64,000 nucleotides of DNA from Microbispora hainanensis (GTDB lineage: Bacteria; Actinomycetota; Actinomycetes; Streptosporangiales; Streptosporangiaceae): positions 3,410,001-3,474,000 of the forward strand of contig NZ_CP108086.1 of assembly GCF_036186745.1 (NCBI RefSeq), given 5' to 3'. Position numbers and translations under genes: made by a program. Each line of letters opens with the position of its first letter. Within the stretch, counting starts at the first letter, position 1. Shown here piece after piece: positions 45,388 through 51,915 of this stretch. Below the pieces are notes generated by a model, which saw only the letters and a list, made by a program, of their open reading frames with translations, was not told the origin of the DNA and searched no databases.

Positions 45388-48030
45388 TCAGGTCGCCCTG
45401 CGGCGGGGGAGCGGCAGGCGCGACCGGGTGAACGCGGCGCCGCCGAGTGCGGCCAGCAGGGGGAGCCCCACGACGAGCAGGCCGATGAGCGCCCAGGGGA
45501 TCGCGATCGTCGGCGCCTCCGCGGGCACGATCGTCGTCACCCCGTCGGGGCGCAGAACCATGGTCGGGTGGGGGATGGGCCGCGAGGCCGCGGCGACGCC
45601 CGGGGCGAGGCCGGCGAGCACGCCCGTGACCGAGCCCAGCAGCGCGATCACCAGCGCCTGCCCGGCGACGACGGCCCGCTTCACGCGCGGCGCCGCCCCC
45701 ACGGCCGACATGGTCTCCAGGTCGGGGCGCGCTTCGACGGCGGCCAGCATGGTCGCGACCGACGTCATCCCCAGCACGAGCACGGCCGCGATGATGCCCA
45801 GCACGACCAGGAGAAGCGTGTCGCCGGGCGTCTCCAGAGTCTCGAGCCGCACGGCGGCCTTGCCGGTGATCCGTTCCACCTTCGCGGCGATCCGGTCGGC
45901 CGTCGCCCGCGGAGTGCGGAAGTCCGCGGGGTCCACCACGAGCATGCAGGTGACCGCGGCATACCCGTTCTTCGCCGCCGCCTCGGGTGAGACGACCACG
46001 CGGGCCCAGCCCTGCCCGGTGGGCCGCACGCCGACGGCGGGCAGGGTGAGCGCCAGAGGCTCCCCTCCGGTCGCGGGTGTCAGCCCGATGCGCACCTCGC
46101 CCTGACGGATCACATCGGGGTTGAGCACGACCGGCTTCCCCTCGCGGAGCGCCGCCACCGCGGCGGGGTCGTCGCGCCGCAGCACGTAGCGGAGCAGGTC
46201 CTCGCCGCCCACCAGGAATCCGCCGGACCCGGTCGCGTCGAGCAGTTCCACCCGGTTGGTCCCCGAGGCGTCGTCCGGCACGAAGGCGAACAGCGGGGTG
46301 CCGGAGCGGGTCGCGAGCATCCGCGCCTCGATCAGCGGCACGCGGGCGGGCAGTTCCTCGCGCACGGCGGAGCGCACCCGGTCCCAGAGCTCGGGAGTGA
46401 GGTCCGGCCCGGTCACCTGGAGAGCCCCGGCCGGAGCCTGTGCGTAGTCCAGCACCGATCTCTGCCCGGCCACGCTGTGCCCGGCCACTCCCACCGCCAC
46501 GAGCGCCACGACCGCGGTCATCACCGCCGCGACGGCGGGCGCCGTACGGCCCCTGTTGCGTACGGCGTCCCGGGCGGCGAACCGGAGCGGCAGGGGAAGC
46601 CGGGCGGCGAGCCGGGCCGTCGCCGCGAGGAGCACCGGCACCAGGGCGACCAGGCCGAGCTGGGTGACCAGGGCCGAGGTCGCGGTCCAGGCGATGTCGT
46701 GGCCCGCGCTCGCGATCGTCGCCGCCGTGCCCGCGACGACGAGCACGGCTCCCAGCAGCGGGCGGCCCGCCCGCTCTCGGCTCCGCTCGCGCCGGCCCGA
46801 CAGCACGGCGACGGGGTCCGTACGGCTCGCCGCGACGGCCGGGGCGAGCGCGGCCAGCAGTCCCGCGACGACGCCTAGCACGGCGGTCGTCGCGACCTCG
46901 GCCCAGGGGACGCGGAACGGGCCGAGCAGGACCCCGGCCCACCACTCCAGCAGCGGCGTCGCGAGCCGGGACGCGACGACGCCCAGCGCCGCGCCGAGTG
47001 CGGAGGCGACCACGCCGAACAGCAGGCCGTCGGCGAGCGCGATCGTCCGCAGGTGTGCGGGGGAGCCGCCCTGGACGGCGACCAGCGCGAACTCGCGCGA
47101 CCTGCGCAGCCGTCCGACGGCGAAGGCCGGCCCTGCCAGCAAGACGACCTCCAGCAGCATGATCGCGACCCACGGCACGGCCCGCACGGGGTCGGACACG
47201 CGCGAGGGCGGCTCGTCCGCCGTGAGCCGGTCGGTGACGGCCCGGCTGACGACCACGAGGCCCTGCGCGTTCAGCCGCCGCACGTCCGCCCACGTCACCG
47301 GCCGTGGAGAGTCCACGAGCCAGGCACGTGACATCAGCTCGGGGTCGGCCGGCCCGAAGGCGTCGTCCGGCAGGCTGCCGGGGAAGGTCGCGAGCGTGGG
47401 CCCGATTCCCGCCAGGGCGAACAGGGCCACGCCGACGACCCGCACCGGGCGGCGTTCGTCGCCGACGAGGAGCGTCACTCCCGGAGCCACCGCCCGCGCG
47501 TCGTCCCTCTTCAGCCGGTCGGCGGACACCACCGCCTCGCCGGGGGCAGCGGGCAGCCTGCCCTCGGTCAGCCGGAAGGTGCCCCGGGACATCGGATCGC
47601 GGAGATCGACCTGACGGATCTCTCCCGTCTCGTACCCCTGCGGGGTCAGGTAGCGGAACGTCCCCCGCGCCACCGGGACGACCCGGCTGCCGGGCGGGAG
47701 CAGCACCGTGACCTCGGCCTGTGTGAACGGCACGTCGCCGGGCTGTGGGGAGACGCCGTTGCCCTGTGCGTCCCGGGTGTTGCCCCATGCGTCCTGGGTG
47801 AGGCCCGCCCACCCGTGGGCGCCGGTCACCACCGCGTCGGCCTGCCCGATCGGGTAGTGCTCGCGGTCGCTTCCCGCCGCGGGGAAGAGCGCGGTCAGCG
47901 CGAGGACGGCGAGGGCGACCGGAAGCCCGATCATCGCGAGGATCAGCGCGCTGCGCCGTTTCGACCGCAGGGCGTTGCGGCGGGAGATCCGCAACGCCGC
48001 TCTCACCCCGCTCGCATGGATCGGGCTCAT
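45388..48030 (-). CDS. ABC transporter permease (FtsX/MacB type)
   Basis: 880 residues. An N-terminal membrane helix (RSALILAMIGLPVALAVLAL) is followed by a large extracytoplasmic domain, a first FtsX core (VPWVAIMLLEVVLLAGPAFA onwards), a long second extracytoplasmic domain and a second FtsX core near the C-terminus (LLLVVLGIIAAVLVLGMTSV). This two-core layout is typical of actinobacterial bacitracin/lantibiotic-type or lipoprotein-export transporters. Its ATG overlaps the ATPase stop (ATGA). The operon PadR-ATPase-permease suggests a drug- or envelope-stress-induced exporter. Confidence 0.9.
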   Translation of the reverse strand: MSPIHASGVRAALRISRRNALRSKRRSALILAMIGLPVALAVLALTALFPAAGSDREHYPIGQADAVVTGAHGWAGLTQDAWGNTRDAQGNGVSPQPGDVPFTQAEVTVLLPPGSRVVPVARGTFRYLTPQGYETGEIRQVDLRDPMSRGTFRLTEGRLPAAPGEAVVSADRLKRDDARAVAPGVTLLVGDERRPVRVVGVALFALAGIGPTLATFPGSLPDDAFGPADPELMSRAWLVDSPRPVTWADVRRLNAQGLVVVSRAVTDRLTADEPPSRVSDPVRAVPWVAIMLLEVVLLAGPAFAVGRLRRSREFALVAVQGGSPAHLRTIALADGLLFGVVASALGAALGVVASRLATPLLEWWAGVLLGPFRVPWAEVATTAVLGVVAGLLAALAPAVAASRTDPVAVLSGRRERSRERAGRPLLGAVLVVAGTAATIASAGHDIAWTATSALVTQLGLVALVPVLLAATARLAARLPLPLRFAARDAVRNRGRTAPAVAAVMTAVVALVAVGVAGHSVAGQRSVLDYAQAPAGALQVTGPDLTPELWDRVRSAVREELPARVPLIEARMLATRSGTPLFAFVPDDASGTNRVELLDATGSGGFLVGGEDLLRYVLRRDDPAAVAALREGKPVVLNPDVIRQGEVRIGLTPATGGEPLALTLPAVGVRPTGQGWARVVVSPEAAAKNGYAAVTCMLVVDPADFRTPRATADRIAAKVERITGKAAVRLETLETPGDTLLLVVLGIIAAVLVLGMTSVATMLAAVEARPDLETMSAVGAAPRVKRAVVAGQALVIALLGSVTGVLAGLAPGVAAASRPIPHPTMVLRPDGVTTIVPAEAPTIAIPWALIGLLVVGLPLLAALGGAAFTRSRLPLPRRRAT

Positions 48031-48770
48031 CGGGCGGTCTCCATCCCCGCGGCGGACGATTCGACGACCTGCCCGTCCTTGAGGAAGACGACGCGGTCGG
48101 CCCAGGCCGCATAACGGGGCTCGTGGGTGACCAGCAGCACGGCGGCCCCCGCGTCGGCCCGCTGCCGGAGCACCTGGATGATCTCGTCGCCGCCGCGGGT
48201 GTCGAGTGCGCCGGTCGGCTCGTCCGCCAGCAGCAGCCTCCGCCGGCCGACGAGGGCCCGGGCGATGGCGGCCCGCTGGCGCTGGCCGCCCGACAGGTCG
48301 TCGGGGAACCGGTCGCCGAGGTCCCCGAGGCCGACCTCCTCCAGCACCGCCGTCGCCTCCGCCCTGGCCTTCGCCGTACGGACGCCGTCCAGCTCGCGCG
48401 GGAGCGCGACGTTCTCGGCGACGGTCAGCGACGGGATGAGGTTGAGATCCTGGAAGACATATCCGGCGCTCCTGCGGCGCAGCTCCGCCAGGTGTTTCGG
48501 GGACAGATCCCGCAGCTCCCGGCCTTCGAGGACGACGGATCCCTCCGTCGGCCGGTCGAGCCCGCCCGCGAGGTTGAGCAGGGTGGACTTGCCGGACCCG
48601 GACGGGCCCATCACCGCGACCAGTTCCCCGGCGGCGACGTCCAGGCTGACGCCCCGCAGCGCGTGGACGGCACCCGTCCCCTCGCCGTGGACGCGTACGA
48701 CGCCGGTCATGCGCACGACCGGCTCGCCGTCCGGCGCGGGCAACCGGTCCGGAGGTCGGGTTTCGGTCAC
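48027..48770 (-). CDS. ABC transporter ATP-binding protein (MacB/LolD type)
   Basis: 247 residues. Walker A GPSGSGKST (55-63), Q-loop in YVFQDLNLIPSLTV, signature LSGGQRQRAAIARAL, Walker B RLLLADEPTGALD and the switch His in LLVTHEP are all present. It powers the adjacent permease. GTG start, overlapping the PadR stop (GTGA); a GAGGAGAACC ribosome binding site lies just upstream. Confidence 0.95.
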   Translation of the reverse strand: MTETRPPDRLPAPDGEPVVRMTGVVRVHGEGTGAVHALRGVSLDVAAGELVAVMGPSGSGKSTLLNLAGGLDRPTEGSVVLEGRELRDLSPKHLAELRRRSAGYVFQDLNLIPSLTVAENVALPRELDGVRTAKARAEATAVLEEVGLGDLGDRFPDDLSGGQRQRAAIARALVGRRRLLLADEPTGALDTRGGDEIIQVLRQRADAGAAVLLVTHEPRYAAWADRVVFLKDGQVVESSAAGMETAR

Positions 48771-49303
48771 GGGTTCTCCTCGGAGGGACGGGCGAGGACG
48801 GCCTCGCAGTGGTCGAGCCAGCGCTGCTCGGCCTCGGCATGGAAGATCATCGAGTCGATGACCAGACGCTGGGCGGCCTCGGTGGACGCGTCGAGGGTCC
48901 GCAGGGCGCGGGTGAGCTCCTGCAGGCTCCGCATGGTCGCTGAGCGCTGCGCCCGGATGACCGCCGCGACGTCCACGCCGGGGGTGGTGACCGCCATCGC
49001 GAGCTTGATGACGAGCTCGTCACGGGGCCGGTCGGCCCGGGAGACGGGTTTGGCGAACCACCGGTCGAGCTCGTCACGGCCTTCGGGGGTGATGGCGTAG
49101 CGGACCCGGCCCTGCTCGTCCTGGCCGCCCTGGTCGTCGCGGGACACCAGGCCGTCGCGTTCGAGGCGGGACAGCGTCGTGTAGACCTGCCCGATGTTCA
49201 GGGGCCAGGTCGTCGCCGTGGACGCCTCGAACTCGGCCCTGAGCTGGTAGCCGTAGCGCGGTCCCCGGCTCAGCAGGGCGAGCAGGCCGTGTCGTACTGA
49301 CAT
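48767..49303 (-). CDS. PadR family transcriptional regulator
   Basis: 178 residues. The PadR winged helix reads LLALLSRGPRYGYQLRAEF, TWPLNIGQVYTTLSRLERDG, LVSRDD, RYAITPEGRDELDRWF. A C-terminal dimerisation helix bundle follows (subfamily 2-like). It is the first gene of the operon with the ABC transporter and almost certainly autoregulates through the perfect 24-bp palindrome directly upstream (49306-49329). Confidence 0.93.
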   Translation of the reverse strand: MSVRHGLLALLSRGPRYGYQLRAEFEASTATTWPLNIGQVYTTLSRLERDGLVSRDDQGGQDEQGRVRYAITPEGRDELDRWFAKPVSRADRPRDELVIKLAMAVTTPGVDVAAVIRAQRSATMRSLQELTRALRTLDASTEAAQRLVIDSMIFHAEAEQRWLDHCEAVLARPSEENP

Positions 49304-49305
49304 GG

Positions 49306-49329
49306 ATACTCAGTATGCATACTGAGTAT
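49306..49329. promoter_or_regulatory. Perfect 24-bp PadR operator
   Basis: A fully symmetric palindrome with half-site ATACTCAGTATG lies 2 nt upstream of the PadR start codon. PadR regulators bind ATAC/GTAT-type palindromes over their own promoters, so this is the expected operator. Its closeness to the ATG suggests that it covers the transcription start. Confidence 0.85.
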
Positions 49330-49366
49330 GCCCTTGGCTACTCCGAGCCCCTCGGGGGCGCGTCCC

Positions 49367-50248
49367 TCACGCACCCCTGACGGGCGGGTTGAACCGGGAA
49401 AACTCCTCGAACGCCCAGCGCAGCGGGCTCGCGCCGCTGACCTGGAGCACCCGTTCGACGTCGAACTCCACGAGCCGCTGGGCGCCCGGCACCTCGTGCG
49501 GGTCCCAGTCGACCCGCGCCTTGCCGGTCAGGTGCAGCGCGTCGCCGGTGGCCCAGTCGAGGAAGAGCAGTCCGGCGGCGGGGTTCAGCTCCAGGTTGCC
49601 GAGGGTCATGTACATGAGGTTGCCCGCGTAGTCGGGCCAGACGAGCCGCCGGGCGTCCACCACCTCGACGAACCCGGGGTTGCCGCCCCGGTGCGAGACG
49701 TCCGAGCCGAGCCCGGGCGCGTGCGTCGCGACGAAGAAGGTGTCGGCGGCGCCGATCCACTTCTGCTGGGCCTCCGTCAGGCGGTCTCCGGACCACGACG
49801 TCCGCTCGCCGGGCTCCAGGTCATCGATGATCGTCCGCTTCTGCAGATATTTGGGGCAGTTCGAATACACCTGCTCGGTCCGTACGACCAGGCGCTCGCC
49901 GTCCCGCCGGGCCCGGCCGTTGACCCGCATCCGGCGCCGGGACCAGGGCTCGATGCCCAGCATGCCGATGTCGTGCTCCTCGTCGAACACGCCCGCGAGC
50001 GGCGCGCCGGGCACCGCGTCCACGACGATCGTGCGGTCGCCGGCCGCGGCGGCGAAGCCCGCCCGGCCGGCGAGCGGCGCGGCCCACACCCGGCGCTCGT
50101 GGTCCTCCGCGCCGATCACGATCATGCGCTGCGACTCCAGGAACCGCGCGGCGGCCTCCGGTATCTCGGCGCGTACGCGGGCCGATCCGTGCCCCTCCAG
50201 CCGGACGCCCGTACGGCGCTGGACCGCGATCTCTCCCGGGTGCCGCAT
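49367..50248 (-). CDS. Pyridoxamine 5'-phosphate oxidase-like FMN-binding protein
   Basis: 293 residues. The split-barrel flavin fold is recognisable in EAAARFLESQRMIVIGAEDH, GRRVWAAPLAGRAGF-like strands, TFFVATHAPGLGSDVSHRGG and LMYMTLGNLELNPAAGLLFL. Proteins of this form are often annotated as PNPOx or general-stress flavoproteins; the reaction is unknown. The ATG at 50248 is 2 bp after the stop of the VOC gene upstream, so both are one operon. An upstream open extension of the frame is a shadow of the VOC gene. Confidence 0.85.
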   Translation of the reverse strand: MRHPGEIAVQRRTGVRLEGHGSARVRAEIPEAAARFLESQRMIVIGAEDHERRVWAAPLAGRAGFAAAAGDRTIVVDAVPGAPLAGVFDEEHDIGMLGIEPWSRRRMRVNGRARRDGERLVVRTEQVYSNCPKYLQKRTIIDDLEPGERTSWSGDRLTEAQQKWIGAADTFFVATHAPGLGSDVSHRGGNPGFVEVVDARRLVWPDYAGNLMYMTLGNLELNPAAGLLFLDWATGDALHLTGKARVDWDPHEVPGAQRLVEFDVERVLQVSGASPLRWAFEEFSRFNPPVRGA

Positions 50249-50250
50249 CT

Positions 50251-50694
50251 CTAGAAGAAACCGCAGGTCGGAACGTCGGACCGGGGAGCGGGGCGGTCGT
50301 CGGCGCCGCTCGGCGCGTAGATCTCCAGCCGGATCCCGTCCGGGTCCTCGAAGAACAGGCCACCCGAGGGGCCGCCCTCGCGGTGGGGGACGATGCCGCC
50401 GTGGTGGATCGTCGCCCCGGTCTCCCGGACGACGGCCTCCGCCCTGCGTACGGCCTCGATGTCCGGCACCTGGAACGACAGGTGGTGCAGCCCCGGCAGG
50501 CCGGCGGCGAACGCGCCCTCGCTCTGCTGCCACAGCGTCAGCACCAGCGTGCCGTCCTGGGCGAGGAAGGCGTAGCGGTGCGCCTCGTCGGCCGACTCCG
50601 CGGCGAGGTCGAAGCCGAAGACCTTCCGATAGAAGCCGACCGACCTGTCGAGGTCGGAGACGTTCAGCCCGACGTGTCCCGTGGTGAAGCTCAT
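50251..50694 (-). CDS. VOC superfamily (glyoxalase/bleomycin-resistance-like) protein
   Basis: 147 residues with the paired beta-alpha-beta-beta-beta modules of the vicinal oxygen chelate fold: TGHVGLNVSDLDRSVGFYRK at the N-terminus with a candidate metal His, GLHHLSFQVPDIEAVRRAEA and GLFFEDPDGIRLEIYAP with the C-terminal Glu. Substrate unknown. Start is the ATG at 50694 with GAAGGAGC upstream. Expression is probably controlled through the palindrome at 50716-50739, which overlaps a TAGAAT -10 box. Confidence 0.88.
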   Translation of the reverse strand: MSFTTGHVGLNVSDLDRSVGFYRKVFGFDLAAESADEAHRYAFLAQDGTLVLTLWQQSEGAFAAGLPGLHHLSFQVPDIEAVRRAEAVVRETGATIHHGGIVPHREGGPSGGLFFEDPDGIRLEIYAPSGADDRPAPRSDVPTCGFF

Positions 50695-50715
50695 GACCGC
50701 TCCTTCGTCCACAAA

Positions 50716-50739
50716 TTCTAACGGGCTATTCCGTTAGAA
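50716..50739. promoter_or_regulatory. Operator of the VOC/PNPOx operon
   Basis: TTCTAACGG-GCTATT-CCGTTAGAA, perfect 9-bp arms with a 6-nt spacer, 22 nt before the VOC gene. A minus-strand TAGAAT -10 box lies within it, and an extra half-site ACTAACGGA follows at 50751-50759. The cognate regulator is not obvious in the window. Confidence 0.75.
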
Positions 50740-50833
50740 GATGACGGCAGACTAACGGAAATCGACGTCAAAGTCCATTAGGAGAAGGGTTGCTTCCGGA
50801 GCGCGGATTGGCAGGGCGCGGGCGCGGCGATGG

Positions 50834-51003
50834 AGAACGGGCAGGGAGAACGGGCAGGGAGAACGGGCCCGGTGAGAGCGGGTCCGGTGAGAGCGGGTCC
50901 GGTGAGAGCGGGTCCGGTGAGAGCGGGTCCGGTGAGAGCGGGTCCGGTGAGAGCGGGTCCGGTGAGAGCGGGTCCGGTGAGTGGGCCCGGTGAGAGCGGG
51001 TGG
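50834..51003. repeat. 15-bp tandem repeat block, seven perfect copies
   Basis: Seven perfect copies of GGTGAGAGCGGGTCC fill 50871-50975, followed by two imperfect ones. A shorter GGGAGAACGGGCA repeat precedes them (50834-50867). The block lies between the VOC promoter and the CGNR gene end. Open frames over it encode only simple repeats (GESGS, VRAGP or LSPDP), so I do not call a gene. Confidence 0.92.
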
Positions 51004-51036
51004 CGGTCCGAGTTGGGAGGGCGGAGGCCCGGGGGT

Positions 51037-51624
51037 TCAGGCGTTCTTGTGCTGCCGGTAGTGACGGGCCGCGCGGGCGCGGTTTCCGCAGGCCACGGAG
51101 CACCACTCCTGGCGCGGGTGCTCCCTGACGAAATACAGCACGCACCGGGGCGCCGGGCAGGCGCGCAGGTGCTCCCGCTGCGGCCCGCCCAGCAGCTCGA
51201 CGGCGGCGGACGCGAGGGCCGCCCGAAGGCGTACGGAGTCGGCGGCGGTCCGCGCGGGCAGGGTCCGGGCGCGGGGCGCCTCGCCCGGCGGCCATTCGAG
51301 CCGGGGGGCGACGGGCACCGCCGCCGCGGTGGCGTTCACGAGATCGAGGGAGGGCTCGAAGGCCGGCAGCCGGGCCGCGTCCGCGCCGCTCGCCGGCCCG
51401 GGGGCCACGGCCCGGGCGAACAGCGCGCGGATCGCCTGCCGCAGCGCCACGACCTCGTCGCGCATCTCGGCCGTGGCGACGAACGTGGCGGGGTCGATGC
51501 CGAGCTCGGACGCGTGGTCGCCGACCCAGGCGGCAAGGCCGCCGACGTCCTCCAGCGCGTCCACGAGTCCTGACCGGTTCGCCCGGACGGTGCTCACGAA
51601 TTCCAGGACCAGCAGAGAGGACAC
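51037..51624 (-). CDS. CGNR zinc finger (ABATE domain) protein
   Basis: 195 residues. An N-terminal ABATE-type domain (LVLEFVSTVRANRSGLVDAL and DEVVALRQAIRALFA) is followed by a C-terminal CGNR zinc finger: CPAPRCVLYFVREHPRQEWC then SVACGNRARAARHYR, with four cysteines and the CGNR box. These proteins are probable DNA-binding regulators. It is a possible controller of the VOC/PNPOx operon downstream, but this is inference. GTG start at 51624, preceded by TAGACT and 6 nt, so probably leaderless. Confidence 0.9.
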   Translation of the reverse strand: MSSLLVLEFVSTVRANRSGLVDALEDVGGLAAWVGDHASELGIDPATFVATAEMRDEVVALRQAIRALFARAVAPGPASGADAARLPAFEPSLDLVNATAAAVPVAPRLEWPPGEAPRARTLPARTAADSVRLRAALASAAVELLGGPQREHLRACPAPRCVLYFVREHPRQEWCSVACGNRARAARHYRQHKNA

Positions 51625-51630
51625 CGGTTC

Positions 51631-51636
51631 AGTCTA
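51631..51636 (-). promoter_or_regulatory. Leaderless -10 box of the CGNR gene
   Basis: On the minus strand TAGACT is followed by GAACCG and then the GTG start codon. No ribosome binding site exists within this gap. Confidence 0.5.
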
Positions 51637-51708
51637 ACGTGACCGGCCGAGTGAATCCGTGAGACTGGAGGCCGGTCGGAGGCGTCGGCGGCGGATGTGC
51701 CGGAGGCG

Positions 51709-51915
51709 TCAGCGGCGGATGGCCTTGGCGAGGATGGCGACGAAGGCCGCGAACCCCAGCCCGCCGACGAGGACGGGCGCCATGACGACGGCGTCGGGCT
51801 CTGGCGCGGTGAGATAGCGGATCCCCATGCCGATGAACAGCAGGCCGCACAGCAGGGACATCCAGTTCGTACGGTGCACCCGGCGCGGACGCTCGGGTCG
51901 GGACTCAGGCGCCAC
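51709..51915 (-). CDS. Small two-helix membrane protein
   Basis: 68 residues. A basic N-terminus is followed by two hydrophobic helices (SLLCGLLFIGMGIRYL and VMAPVLVGGLGFAAFVAIL). I do not recognise the family. The GTG start overlaps the end of the PspC gene by 11 bp, so it is the last gene of that operon and may belong to the envelope-stress system. Confidence 0.7.
   Translation of the reverse strand: MAPESRPERPRRVHRTNWMSLLCGLLFIGMGIRYLTAPEPDAVVMAPVLVGGLGFAAFVAILAKAIRR

Noticed and set aside
50871..50975. Possible CRISPR array
   Set aside because: The 15-bp units are directly adjacent with no spacers, so this is a plain tandem repeat.
50830..51573. Plus-strand frame across the 15-bp repeat and the CGNR gene
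   Set aside because: Its first part is a VRAGP repeat and the rest is antisense to a clear zinc-finger gene.
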